Numbered from the stretch's first letter, positions 8,084 through 16,989 are shown. The stretch: DNA of 64,000 nt from an uncultured Formosa sp. (GCF_947500765.1 NZ_CANMTH010000003.1:62001-126000); one strand, 5' to 3'. Notes: generated from the sequence alone by a model not told the origin. Translations and numbers: made by a program.

Positions 8084-8554
8084 ATGGAAGACACGAACTT
8101 AACCGAAAACTCTTTTGAAGCATTTGAAAAGATTAATACACGCAGAAGACAGTTACTTCCATGGTGGATTAAAGTGTTCTGTTGGATTTTTATGTTCTTC
8201 GGTCTTTTGTCTTTTGTTTGTTTATTTCTAGGGTTTACAAATATAAAACCTGACTTAGCTTTTTATGGATTTGAATCAAATGAACCCTTTTCATTGAATG
8301 GATTACTTGTGATTTCTGTAGGTGTTTTTAAAGGTTTTACGGCTTTTTTATTGTGGTTTGAAAGCGATATTGCTATTAAAATTGGAAAAATAGATGCAAT
8401 AATTGGAATTGTTCTTTGTGTAATCTCTATGCTAGTTTTACCATTTTTTCAAGATGGTTTTAATCTTACAATTCGGTTAGAAATAGCTTTACTAATACCT
8501 TTTTTTATTACTCTAAACAAGATTCAAAAGGTGTGGGAGGCCACAATACACTAA
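8084..8554 (+). CDS. Hypothetical four-helix membrane protein
   Basis: The 156-residue protein begins with a soluble 25-residue stretch (ENSFEAFEKINTRRRQLLPWW). Four hydrophobic segments follow (about 29-50, 71-92, 103-121 and 131-148). No catalytic or binding motif is visible and I do not recognise a family. ATG at 8084 is the first plausible start. The next gene begins 135 bp later, so it may be monocistronic or follow the uncertain ORF at 7804. Confidence 0.6.
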   Translation: MEDTNLTENSFEAFEKINTRRRQLLPWWIKVFCWIFMFFGLLSFVCLFLGFTNIKPDLAFYGFESNEPFSLNGLLVISVGVFKGFTAFLLWFESDIAIKIGKIDAIIGIVLCVISMLVLPFFQDGFNLTIRLEIALLIPFFITLNKIQKVWEATIH

Positions 8555-8689
8555 ACAGTGTATACAGCTAATACTGTATATGAAAACACTAATGTTTTAC
8601 TTAAACAAAAACGTTGTTTATTAACCCAAAAATATCCTTACAAACAAAACGTTATACGCTATTTAATTAAAAATTAAAAATTAAACATT

Positions 8690-9202
8690 ATGAAAAACAT
8701 CAAATTTATTGCAATTACAATTTTTGTTTTAACAACTCAAATGCTAATTGCTCAGGATTTTGAAATTCCTCAAAACATAAAATTAGAGCAGGAATCTGAT
8801 TATATTAAATATGAGAAAGATGTTTTAAAAGCGATTAATTGGCTTGAAAATACTAGTGTTGAAGAGCACGTAACGAAAAGAGAACATACCCGTGTTTTTG
8901 TTATGAAATGGATTATGGATACGCCAACAATTACAATTGGTTTGCAAGCGTTTCAAATAGATTTAACTGAAAAAAATCCAGAACTATTAACATCGTTTCT
9001 CGGAGGTTGGACAAAATTTGCAATTGAAAACCCATCAGAAAAAGAAGATGTAATCAAATCGAATATAGCGGGATTTAAAAGTCTTATGAAAGTTTATTCT
9101 GCAAATAAAGGTAAAGGAATTAAAAAAGATAATAAAGTTGAAAAATTGATTAAACTAAGCCCTGAGGAGTTAAATGCATGGGTTAGAAAAGAGATAGAAT
9201 AA
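8690..9202 (+). CDS. Hypothetical secreted protein
   Basis: This 170-residue protein has a clear signal peptide (residues 1-21, MKNIKFIAITIFVLTTQMLIAQ) and is therefore exported to the periplasm or beyond. The mature part is charged and mostly helical, with KYEKDVLKAINWLENTSVEEH, a segment HTRVFVMKWIMDTPTITIGLQ (about 66-86) and a basic C-terminal third. There are no cysteines, metal motifs or repeats. I recall similar unnamed proteins in flavobacteria but cannot assign a function. A long-loop hairpin follows it. Confidence 0.65.
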   Translation: MKNIKFIAITIFVLTTQMLIAQDFEIPQNIKLEQESDYIKYEKDVLKAINWLENTSVEEHVTKREHTRVFVMKWIMDTPTITIGLQAFQIDLTEKNPELLTSFLGGWTKFAIENPSEKEDVIKSNIAGFKSLMKVYSANKGKGIKKDNKVEKLIKLSPEELNAWVRKEIE

Positions 9203-9309
9203 AAACCAATTCGAATTTACTATAGATAAAGAGAAATTGACTAATAATAACCAACTTGAAAGTCACTATATCAAAACCATCTATTTTTAAAACCTAACCA
9301 AATAGAAAG

Positions 9310-9373
9310 AAAGTGCGGGTATGCTTTCTTCCGATTTTCGTATTGAAAAACTTCTGAACCACCCCCGCACTTT
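9310..9373. terminator. Long-loop inverted repeat, probable bidirectional terminator
   Basis: A 10-bp perfect stem (AAAGTGCGGG at 9310-9319, CCCGCACTTT at 9364-9373) encloses a 44-nt loop. It lies between the stop of the secreted protein gene (9202) and the stop of the convergent peptidase gene (9462). A-run and T-run flanks suit termination in both directions. The loop is unusually long for a simple terminator. Confidence 0.55.
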
Positions 9374-9461
9374 TATTATATATAAAATTATTGTCTTTTC
9401 TGCCTAATATGTAAAGCAATAAAGAAATTTAATTTATCATCTGCAATAGCATATTAAATAT

Positions 9462-11846
9462 TTAGCGTTCATTTTTTACGTCTAGCAAACTTTCATTAAA
9501 TAAATTAAATATTCTAGTATATTCATCGGTCCAGCTGCTAGGCTCAACAAAACCATGTCTTTCTACAGGGTAAACAGCCATTTCCCAGTTGGTTTTTTCT
9601 AATTCAATAAGGCGTTGCGATAGGCGTACCATATCTTGAAAATGTACATTATCGTCTACCATACCGTGTAAAATTAATAAATCGCCTTTAAGTCCATCTG
9701 CAAAGTAAATAGGAGAACTTCTTCTATAGGCAAGACTGTCTGTAACAGGAGTATTTAAAATGCGGGCTGTGTAGCCGTGGTTGTATGCGGCCCAGTCTCC
9801 AACAGAACGTATTGCAGCTCCAGCTTTAAAGGTGTCGGGTTCGTTAAACATACCCATTAATGTTATAAAACCACCATACGACCCTCCGTAAATACCCACT
9901 TTATCTTTATCAATTCCTAATTCGTTTACCAAATATTGTGCGCCATCTACTTGGTCGCTAAGATCTTTGCCTCCCATATGGCGGTAAATGCCTGTTCGCC
10001 ATGTACTACCATAACCTGCGCTACCACGGTAATCGATATCTAAAACGGTATATCCATTATCGACTAACATATTGTGAAACATATACTCTCGGAAATAAAG
10101 ACTCCACCATTTATGTGCGTTTTGAAGATATCCTGCACCATGCACAAAGATTATTGCTGCTTTGTTTTTTACAGTGGTATTGGGGTTGTAAAGGCGGGCA
10201 TGTACTTTAGCACCATCATTAGCCGTAAAGGTAATACTTTCTGGATCTCTCCATTTATAGGCGTTAAATGCCTTGGTTGTCGACTTGGTAAGTTGCGTTG
10301 CTGTTGCTTTAGTTTTACTGAATATGGGATTGTTTTTCAGAAATAATTCTGTTGGTTTATTAGAGTAGGAGTATAGTATAGCCATTTGTGTTTCATCTGG
10401 AGAAAGTGTGACATCGTGTCTTCCAACCTTATCTGTAAGTTGCGTAAGCTTACCTCCGTTAAGAGGCATGTAATAAAACTGACGATCTCCTGGATGGTTT
10501 TTGTTGGCCGTAAAATACCAGTGTTTTTTATCGTTAGACATAAACGGATCGTAAATTTCATAATCGCCAGAAGTTAGTGTTTTTGTTTTTTTAGACACTG
10601 TATTTAATGCGTATAGATGTGAGTATCCAGAGACTTCCGATTGAAACCAAATACTTTTTTGGTCAGGCATCCATCCCAGTTCTCCACCACGATAACCACC
10701 AATTCCTGGGCCTGCAATCCACGCTTTGTTGTGCTGGTGGTTTAAGTTGGTTACAGTACCATCTTCAGCATTTAATAACACTATCCATCGGTCTTTATAA
10801 TCGTTAGCATTGATATCTAAAACAGCTTTGCTTCCGTTTTCATTCCAAACAGGGCCACTGATATATCCAATTCTATTTTCATTTTTATATTCTTTGTCAG
10901 GATACTCTTTTGTGTATTCCGGAATGTAATCTAAGCCCTCTAAATTATCTAATACTACAGGATATGTTTTTCTGTGCGCTATATCATACACCTGTAATTG
11001 ATAAGTATCTGGAGTATCTCCGACTTTAGACCGTGTGTTTTGATCTTCTGTGTAGCCTGATTCTGTGATGTAATGTGGGGTAATTGTACCTTTGTTTGTT
11101 TCTCTTTTTACTGTTAAATAGGTTATATATTTTCCGTTTGGACTTATTTTAAGACTGTTAATAGATTGTCCATCTGTATATATAGGCAGTGGTTTTTTTA
11201 GATTTTCTTTTTCCTTAAAAAGGGCTTCTTCATCTGTTCTGGATTTACGTGCTTTCAAAACATCAAACAGTCCTAATTGGTCTTGGTATAACCATTCATC
11301 TTTGGCGTTTCGTTTGTCTTCTTTCTTCTTTTTATTAGTGAAGTTGGTTAATTGTTTGGTTTCTCCAGAATTGATATCCCAAGTGTATAAGTTGTTATTC
11401 TGAACATAGGCAACGTGTTGCTCGTTATTTGTAAAATGCACATTACTTTCTGTAGCCTTGGTATTGGTAATTTGTATACTGTTTCCTGAGGCAATATCCA
11501 TTAGAAACACATCGCCATGTTTGCTATATATTTTCTTAGTTTTATTACTATTGAAAGTGCCGCGAGACGCAGGTAATTTGTATGCCTTATCAAAAGATAC
11601 TTTATTGATATCCTTTGTATTGGTGTGGTATGCGTAAAGTGAATCGCTAAAGGCATTTTCCGGATTCCAATTAAAGTAAATCGTGTTTCCATTAGCAGAC
11701 CATTGTACATTAGACGGTAAGTGTCCAACAAAGGCATCGCCTTGCATAATTTGTTTAATATGTAGTGATGATGTGTTGTGATCTTGTGCTTTAGTCACAA
11801 AAAGGCTAGCTGATAGCAGTAGGCTTAGAAGTATTTTTTTATGCAT
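9462..11846 (-). CDS. S9-family (DPP4-type) secreted serine peptidase
   Basis: I start this at the ATG at 11846 (794 residues). An upstream in-frame ATG at 11876 adds ten residues that would spoil the signal peptide MHKKILLSLLLSASLFVTKAQ. The N-terminal two thirds form a beta-propeller (DPP IV N-terminal type). The C-terminal 250 residues are an alpha/beta hydrolase with the nucleophile in GIYGGSYGGF, the acid in HGMVDDNVHF and the histidine in VERHGF. In numbering from 11876 these are about S666, D741 and H774. These enzymes remove dipeptides or oligopeptides in the periplasm, often after proline or alanine. The gene is convergent with 8690-9202 and 64 bp downstream of the sensor kinase gene on the same strand, but appears independent of that system. 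Confidence 0.92.
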   Translation of the reverse strand: MHKKILLSLLLSASLFVTKAQDHNTSSLHIKQIMQGDAFVGHLPSNVQWSANGNTIYFNWNPENAFSDSLYAYHTNTKDINKVSFDKAYKLPASRGTFNSNKTKKIYSKHGDVFLMDIASGNSIQITNTKATESNVHFTNNEQHVAYVQNNNLYTWDINSGETKQLTNFTNKKKKEDKRNAKDEWLYQDQLGLFDVLKARKSRTDEEALFKEKENLKKPLPIYTDGQSINSLKISPNGKYITYLTVKRETNKGTITPHYITESGYTEDQNTRSKVGDTPDTYQLQVYDIAHRKTYPVVLDNLEGLDYIPEYTKEYPDKEYKNENRIGYISGPVWNENGSKAVLDINANDYKDRWIVLLNAEDGTVTNLNHQHNKAWIAGPGIGGYRGGELGWMPDQKSIWFQSEVSGYSHLYALNTVSKKTKTLTSGDYEIYDPFMSNDKKHWYFTANKNHPGDRQFYYMPLNGGKLTQLTDKVGRHDVTLSPDETQMAILYSYSNKPTELFLKNNPIFSKTKATATQLTKSTTKAFNAYKWRDPESITFTANDGAKVHARLYNPNTTVKNKAAIIFVHGAGYLQNAHKWWSLYFREYMFHNMLVDNGYTVLDIDYRGSAGYGSTWRTGIYRHMGGKDLSDQVDGAQYLVNELGIDKDKVGIYGGSYGGFITLMGMFNEPDTFKAGAAIRSVGDWAAYNHGYTARILNTPVTDSLAYRRSSPIYFADGLKGDLLILHGMVDDNVHFQDMVRLSQRLIELEKTNWEMAVYPVERHGFVEPSSWTDEYTRIFNLFNESLLDVKNER

Positions 11847-11910
11847 ATAAGAGGATGGTATATAGAGTGAATTCAAATATAACCATTTGTGTTAATGCTA
11901 AGAAATAGAA

Positions 11911-13254
11911 TTAAAAAATAAGGCTAAACACAGAACCTTCTCCCTCCACACTTTTTACAATAATTCGGCCTTTATGCAGTAACATAATTTGCTTACAAAG
12001 ACTTAAACCAATACCGCTTCCTGTAGACTTACTGGTAAAAAAGGGAACAAAAATATTTTCTAATATTTCGTTAGGAATTCCAGAGCCATTATCTACAACT
12101 TTTATAACAATATCTCTATTTGAATTTTGAGATGCGATGACTTTTATTTTTGGTTGATTACTTTGTTTACAGGCGTCTACCGCATTAATAATAAGGTTAA
12201 TTAGTACTTGTTCTATAAGATGCGTATCAATATCGAGTTCTAATTTTGGAGGAGTTACTTGAAATTGTATAGCCATGTTTTTAGCCTGCAAGGACGGTTC
12301 CATTAACAATTGAATGTTATGAAACAGTTCTGACAGTTTAACCCGTTGCAAATTTAAATGGGTAACTTTGTTTAAACTTCGGTAAGTTTTTGCAAATTTT
12401 AGTAAGCCCTCGCTTCTGTTTTTAATGGTTTTTACACCAGCATTTAAATCTTCTAATTCCAAACGTGTTTCTTCAGGATGTTCTATGGCTAATTGTACGT
12501 TTTTTTGAAGTGTATCTGCTAACGAAGAAATGGGTGCAATAGAATTCATGATTTCATGCGTCATGACACTTAATAACTTCTTCCAAGACTCCGATTCGTT
12601 TTTATTTAAGGTGTCATCAATATTTTGAATGACTATTAATTTGAAAGTATCCTCTTTTACCTGAAAAACAGTATCTGAAATTAAGATTTTAATACTTTCA
12701 TTTTGAAGTGCTATCGAAATGGAATTGGGTTCTCTGTGGTAGGTTTCAAAAATGGTATTGAATAATTCGGGTTTTCTATTTTCTACAAACCGAATGTTTT
12801 TAAACGATGGGATATCTAAGGTTTCACCAAAAGAATCATTACTCCAAAGTACATCTCCAGATTCCAGATTATACGCTATAATACCGATATCTACCATTTC
12901 TAAAATCTTTTGTAGGTACACGTATTGCGCTTCGTTTTGAGCGTTTATTTCTTTAATGGTTCTATTAATTTCGTTGAACCCCGTATAGAGAAACCGAATA
13001 TCTTTTGGACCACGATCTTCAGGAAACCATCTTGAGAAATCGCGGTATTTTACAGCTTCAAAAAAATCGTCCATAGCAACAAAACGCCGTTTTATAAAGG
13101 TATACGTATTAATGCATAAATAAAATAAGACCATGCTAATAATAACGGTATAAGTTGTTTTATCTCTGTAAATCGTATACGTTATACCGAGAATTGTACA
13201 TACAATAAGTACAATTCTAAAAAACAATTTAAAGATGTATGTTTTATAGTTCAT
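11911..13254 (-). CDS. NtrY-like sensor histidine kinase
   Basis: This 447-residue kinase has two N-terminal membrane helices (about 8-27 and 34-54). A PAS-like sensor region (about 105-215) follows, then the dimerisation helix with phospho-acceptor H233 in MTHEIMNSIAP. The ATPase domain has its N-box at NLIINAVDAC, and glycine boxes DNGSGIP and STGSGIGLSL. The HEIMNSIAPISSLADTL sequence is typical of NtrY-like kinases paired with NtrC-type regulators in Bacteroidota. The periplasmic loop is very short, so the signal is probably sensed in the membrane or cytosol. Its start overlaps the end of the regulator gene by 11 bp, so the pair is translated together. The divergent efflux operon is the likely target. 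Confidence 0.9.
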   Translation of the reverse strand: MNYKTYIFKLFFRIVLIVCTILGITYTIYRDKTTYTVIISMVLFYLCINTYTFIKRRFVAMDDFFEAVKYRDFSRWFPEDRGPKDIRFLYTGFNEINRTIKEINAQNEAQYVYLQKILEMVDIGIIAYNLESGDVLWSNDSFGETLDIPSFKNIRFVENRKPELFNTIFETYHREPNSISIALQNESIKILISDTVFQVKEDTFKLIVIQNIDDTLNKNESESWKKLLSVMTHEIMNSIAPISSLADTLQKNVQLAIEHPEETRLELEDLNAGVKTIKNRSEGLLKFAKTYRSLNKVTHLNLQRVKLSELFHNIQLLMEPSLQAKNMAIQFQVTPPKLELDIDTHLIEQVLINLIINAVDACKQSNQPKIKVIASQNSNRDIVIKVVDNGSGIPNEILENIFVPFFTSKSTGSGIGLSLCKQIMLLHKGRIIVKSVEGEGSVFSLIF

Positions 13255-14599
13255 ACTTCTCTAATCGTCTATATAGAGCCGCTCTTGTAATGCCTAGCTC
13301 TTTGGCAGATTTAGAGACATTACCTCTATTTTTTTCTAGTACAGTAAGAATTGCATTTTTTTCTAAATCGTCTAAATTTAAACTCTTCGTTTCTATACTG
13401 GTTGTGGTTATAGAACGTTCGATTGTTGAAAATACTAAGTCTTCAGGTTTTAAAACAGTACCATCTGTCATAATCACAGCGCGTTCTAAGACATATTGCA
13501 ATTCTCTAACATTACCAGGGAAGTCGTGATTTTTAAGTTTTGAAATAAATCCAGAATCGAATGTAAATGGACTTTTATTATATTTTTCGGCATATAGAGC
13601 CACAAAATGATGTGCTAATTCTGTAATATCTGTGCCACGATCTCTTAAAGGTGGTACAGTAATATCAACCGTATTGATTCTATAAATTAAATCTTTTCTA
13701 AATTTACTTTCGTCGGCTAAAACTTGAGGATTAATATTGGTAGCACAAATTAACCGAATGTCAATTGGAATGGAATCATTAGAACCTAAAGGTGTGACGT
13801 GTCTGTTTTGTAAAATGGTAAGCAATCGTGCTTGTTGGCTTAAGCTAATATTTCCAATTTCATCTAAAAATAAAGTCCCACCATGGGCAGCTTCAAAACG
13901 GCCTTTTCGATCTTCTCTGGCATCTGTAAACGCACCTTTTTTATACCCGAATAATTCACTTTCAAATAGCGATTCGGTTAAGGCACCTACATCTACTTTT
14001 ATAAACGGTTTGTGTTGCCTGTTAGAGAGGTCGTGCAATGCACGTGCAATTAAATCTTTACCAGTACCATTTTCTCCAAGAACTAAAATATTAGCATCTG
14101 TTGGTCCTACTTTTTTCAGTTTTGTATAGACGTTATTCATAACGTCACTGTTTCCAATAATTTCAACAGCATCACTATGAATGGATTTTTTGTTCGCGTG
14201 TTTAGATTTCTTATTACAAAGAATAGCGTTTATAGATTCTATGATTTTTTCATTCTTCCAAGGTTTCATTAAAAAGTCGGAAGCTCCTTCTTTTAATCCT
14301 CTTATCGCTAAATCAATATCTGCATAAGCAGTCATTAAAATAACAGACGTCTCTGGATTTTTTTGTAAGATTTTATTTAACCAAAAAATACCTTCATTCC
14401 CTGTGTTAACTAAACCATTAAAATTCATGTCTAAGATGATAATATCAAAAGACATACTTTCTATTTGAGACGTAATATTACTTGAGTTTTTTTCGGTAAC
14501 CACTGTTTTAACAAGAGGTTTTAAAAGCAGGCGTAATGCTGTTAATACATCAACATCATCGTCTATTACCAATATTGTAGCGTTTTTTAATACCATCAC
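13244..14599 (-). CDS. NtrC-family sigma-54-dependent response regulator
   Basis: This 451-residue regulator has three domains. The receiver (about 1-125) has acidic residues D13-D15 and phospho-acceptor D57 (ILDMNFNG). The AAA+ sigma-54 activator domain (about 150-375) has Walker A GENGTGKD and Walker B GGTLFLDEIG. The C-terminal Fis-type helix-turn-helix includes GNVSKSAKELGITRAALYRRLEKYEL. The loop that contacts sigma-54 reads GAFTDA instead of the usual GAFTGA; I recall this variant in other Bacteroidota activators. It should activate -24/-12 promoters from upstream enhancer sites. Two paired inverted-repeat elements are found in front of the divergent efflux genes and inside that locus (14758 and 24312), and these are its best candidate sites. 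Confidence 0.92.
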   Translation of the reverse strand: MMVLKNATILVIDDDVDVLTALRLLLKPLVKTVVTEKNSSNITSQIESMSFDIIILDMNFNGLVNTGNEGIFWLNKILQKNPETSVILMTAYADIDLAIRGLKEGASDFLMKPWKNEKIIESINAILCNKKSKHANKKSIHSDAVEIIGNSDVMNNVYTKLKKVGPTDANILVLGENGTGKDLIARALHDLSNRQHKPFIKVDVGALTESLFESELFGYKKGAFTDAREDRKGRFEAAHGGTLFLDEIGNISLSQQARLLTILQNRHVTPLGSNDSIPIDIRLICATNINPQVLADESKFRKDLIYRINTVDITVPPLRDRGTDITELAHHFVALYAEKYNKSPFTFDSGFISKLKNHDFPGNVRELQYVLERAVIMTDGTVLKPEDLVFSTIERSITTTSIETKSLNLDDLEKNAILTVLEKNRGNVSKSAKELGITRAALYRRLEKYEL

Positions 14600-14757
14600 T
14601 CGATAATCGAGGTTTATTTATTAGGAAGTCTTTTCAAAGCTCAACGTTATTCTTCGTAAATTACGTATAGAGCTCATTCTAAGGTTGTGTTTACAATATT
14701 ACGATTTTATCTTGGGCTTATGAAAATTACAAAACCTAAATTTTTGGCGTCTTCAAA

Positions 14758-14801
14758 AGTGTGCGTTTTCGAACATAAAGTGTATCAAAAACGGACACTT
14801 T
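14758..14801 (+). promoter_or_regulatory. Paired inverted-repeat enhancer, copy 1
   Basis: Two operators lie back to back. Site 1 (14758-14777) is AGTGTGCG-TTTT-CGAACATA. Site 2 (14777-14801) has AAAGTGT and ACACTTT arms separated by 11 bp and ends CGGACACT. Both fit a half-site consensus of AGTGT(T)CG / CGAACACT. The same pair, with the same 1-bp gap and the same 50-bp distance to a -24/-12-like element, recurs at 24312-24355. The adjacent NtrC-type regulator is the obvious candidate binder. Confidence 0.7.
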
Positions 14802-14840
14802 TAGTTTTGGATTTAAAATTAATTAATTGTAAATGAGGTT

Positions 14841-14873
14841 TTTATGGTTTTGGCATCATCTTCACTATATAAA
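14841..14873 (+). promoter_or_regulatory. Probable sigma-54-type promoter for the efflux operon
   Basis: A 33-bp block is repeated without a mismatch at 24395-24427. It contains TTTTGGCATCATCTTCACT, which resembles the -24/-12 consensus (TGGCAC-N5-TTGCW). The GG at 14852-14853 is intact, but the -12 GC reads AC (14864-14865). It ends 22 bp before the adaptor start at 14896, which leaves room for a short leader. The sequence match is imperfect; the support comes from the exact duplication, the upstream operators and the neighbouring sigma-54 activator. Confidence 0.6.
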
Positions 14874-14895
14874 CGGTATAAATAAAAGAGATACA

Positions 14896-16146
14896 ATGGA
14901 CGTTCCAATTCAAAAGAAGAAATTTTCAAATCAAAAACTAGGATTAGCTTTAGGGGGTATAGCCGTTATAACTTTAATTGTATATGTTATTTTACAGACT
15001 TCTGGTGGCTCTAAATTGAATGTAGAAAAAGAACGTATTTCTATACATACCGTAAGTAAAAATGTGTTTCAGGAAAATATACCTGTTAATGGTATAGTAC
15101 TACCCATTACTACTATTTATTTGGATGCGCTTGAAGGCGGACGTGTAGAGGAGAAGTTTGTAGAAGATGGTGCTATTTTAAAACAAGGAGAGCCCATTTT
15201 AAGATTATCGAATACCGATTTGGAATTGAGTTTAATTAATCAGGAAACATCGGTATATAACTTATTAACGCAAATGCAGATTTCTCAAAATGCAGCACGA
15301 CAAAATACTATTAATAGGCAAAATCAATTTACAGATGTTGAAAGTAATTTAATAGAAGCAGAGCGTATTTATAATTTAAACAAACGCTTATATGAAAAAG
15401 GAGCGATTGGACGAATGGATTATGAATCGTCTGAGAATAATTTTGAATATCAAAAACAACTCATGAAATTAGCGAAACAAGTACTGTCTGAAGATACTAT
15501 TTCATCGCAATTAGAAGTAAGCCAAGCCAAAAACTCGTACGCCAGAACACAGAGCGCTTTAGAATTAATGCGAAAAAAAGTAGGTGATTTAGTGGTTAGA
15601 GCTCCAATAGATGGGCAATTAACATCTCTTGATGCTGAAATCGGACAATCTATAAATAAAGGCACACGATTAGGACAAGTGGATGTCACTAGTGGTTACA
15701 AGGTAAGAGTTGATATCGATGAGCATTATATTTCTAGAATCTATAATGGCCAAATCGGAACCTTCACATTGAATAACACAACCTACACGTTAGTCATCAA
15801 AAAAGTATTTACCCAAGTAAATAATGGTCGTTTTCAAGTAGATATGAAATTTGAAGGCGATGTACCAGAAGGGATTAGAAGAGGTCAAAACTTACAGATT
15901 CGTGTGGCCTTAAGTGCCGAAAAAGAAGCCTTATTAGTTTCAAAAGGTGGGTTTTTTCAAAAAACAGGAGGGAATTGGGTGTTTAAAGTGAGTGAAGATG
16001 GTAACACGGCCTATAAAGTAAATATCAGATTAGGAAGTCAGAATACAGAATACTACGAAGTGCTTGAGGGATTAAATCCTGGTGATAAAGTCGTGACATC
16101 GAGTTACGATTCTTTTGGTGATACGGAAGAGTTGATTTTGAAATAG
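14896..16146 (+). CDS. Membrane-fusion (HlyD/MacA-like) adaptor of ABC efflux system
   Basis: I use the ATG at 14896 (416 residues). The longer frame from 14833 would place its first codons across the promoter block. One N-terminal membrane helix (about 16-36) anchors the protein. The periplasmic part has a barrel-sandwich (lipoyl-like) half, then a long coiled-coil hairpin (about 100-215, rich in Gln/Asn/Leu heptads), the second half with VVRAPIDGQLTSLDAEIGQSI, and C-terminal beta-barrel and membrane-proximal domains. Such adaptors link inner-membrane MacB-type permeases to a TolC-type outer membrane channel. It is the first gene of the locus and the only adaptor for five permeases. Confidence 0.88.
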   Translation: MDVPIQKKKFSNQKLGLALGGIAVITLIVYVILQTSGGSKLNVEKERISIHTVSKNVFQENIPVNGIVLPITTIYLDALEGGRVEEKFVEDGAILKQGEPILRLSNTDLELSLINQETSVYNLLTQMQISQNAARQNTINRQNQFTDVESNLIEAERIYNLNKRLYEKGAIGRMDYESSENNFEYQKQLMKLAKQVLSEDTISSQLEVSQAKNSYARTQSALELMRKKVGDLVVRAPIDGQLTSLDAEIGQSINKGTRLGQVDVTSGYKVRVDIDEHYISRIYNGQIGTFTLNNTTYTLVIKKVFTQVNNGRFQVDMKFEGDVPEGIRRGQNLQIRVALSAEKEALLVSKGGFFQKTGGNWVFKVSEDGNTAYKVNIRLGSQNTEYYEVLEGLNPGDKVVTSSYDSFGDTEELILK

Positions 16147-16222
16147 AAACAAGAGCATAGAGAAATAATTAAGAGTTAACAACTAACAAGCTAAAGGCTA
16201 ACAGCTAAAAAATATAAATACA

Positions 16223-16900
16223 ATGATACAAATTACGGACTTAGAGAAATTTTATAAAACCGAAGAAGTGCAAACCATAGCTTTAAATAAGTTGTCTTTT
16301 AATGTAAAAGAAGGTGAATTTGTCGCGATTATGGGACCTTCAGGATGTGGGAAATCGACTTTATTAAACATTTTAGGGTTATTGGATGATCCAGATGGTG
16401 GAAGTTTTTTGTTTAACGGGACTGAAGTCGCTGGTTACAATGAGCGTAAACGTTCAGAATTACGTAAACATAACATCGGTTTTGTATTTCAGAGTTTTAA
16501 TCTTATCGATGAACTTACCGTTTTTGAAAACGTAGAATTACCATTAATCTACACCGGTGTAAAACCTGCAGAACGTAAAAAACAAGTAGAAGCGGTTTTA
16601 GAAAAAATGCAAATTATGCACAGAAGAAATCACTTTCCTCAGCAATTGTCTGGTGGACAACAACAACGTGTGGCTGTCGCAAGAGCTGTTGTGAACAAGC
16701 CCAAACTAATTCTTGCCGATGAGCCAACAGGAAATTTAGATAGTACCAATGGGAACGAGGTTATGGATTTATTAATCGATCTTAATGAAGCAGGAACTAC
16801 AATAATAATGGTAACACACAGTGAACACGATGCGAAATATAGTCATAGAATTATCAGAATGTTAGATGGACAAAAAGTAACAGAAAATATTTTGGCATAA
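16223..16900 (+). CDS. ABC transporter ATP-binding protein (MacB/LolD type)
   Basis: This 225-residue ATPase is complete: Walker A GPSGCGKST (about 38-46), Q-loop in GFVFQSFNLIDEL, signature LSGGQQQRVA, Walker B LILADEP, D-loop GNLDS, and H-loop VTHSEHD. Its length and IGFVFQSFNLI segment match the LolD/MacB ATPases that drive FtsX-type permeases. It should power the permeases encoded downstream (17031 to 24311). A 76-bp spacer separates it from the adaptor; the spacer contains short repeats of the form AGCTAA/GGCTAA. Confidence 0.93.
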   Translation: MIQITDLEKFYKTEEVQTIALNKLSFNVKEGEFVAIMGPSGCGKSTLLNILGLLDDPDGGSFLFNGTEVAGYNERKRSELRKHNIGFVFQSFNLIDELTVFENVELPLIYTGVKPAERKKQVEAVLEKMQIMHRRNHFPQQLSGGQQQRVAVARAVVNKPKLILADEPTGNLDSTNGNEVMDLLIDLNEAGTTIIMVTHSEHDAKYSHRIIRMLDGQKVTENILA

Positions 16901-16910
16901 ATCGACTTTT

Positions 16911-16989
16911 ATCAATCAATCAATCAATCTGGCGGAAAAGCACTTCAGTTAATCACAAATGAATTAGTCACATATTAATTACTGAAGTG
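16911..16989. repeat. Tetranucleotide repeat and 9-bp inverted repeat between ATPase and first permease
   Basis: The 130-bp gap holds an ATCA tetranucleotide run (16911-16929, four and three-quarter units). After it comes an inverted repeat with perfect 9-bp arms CACTTCAGT (16941-16949) and ACTGAAGTG (16981-16989) around a 31-nt loop. There is no T-tract, so it is unlikely to be a strong terminator. It could tune mRNA processing or stability between the ATPase and the permeases. Confidence 0.45.

Noticed and set aside
10001..10807. Several short frames opposite or inside the S9 peptidase gene
   Set aside because: They lie fully within a well-supported long gene, have skewed Cys/His/Arg composition and no recognisable domains.
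14833..14895. N-terminal extension of the adaptor frame to 14833
   Set aside because: These codons cover the duplicated promoter block and encode a Trp/His-rich stretch with no adaptor similarity; the ATG at 14896 gives a normal N-terminus.
16911..16989. ATCA run plus inverted repeat as an insertion-sequence end
   Set aside because: No transposase, no paired terminal repeat and no target duplication were found nearby.
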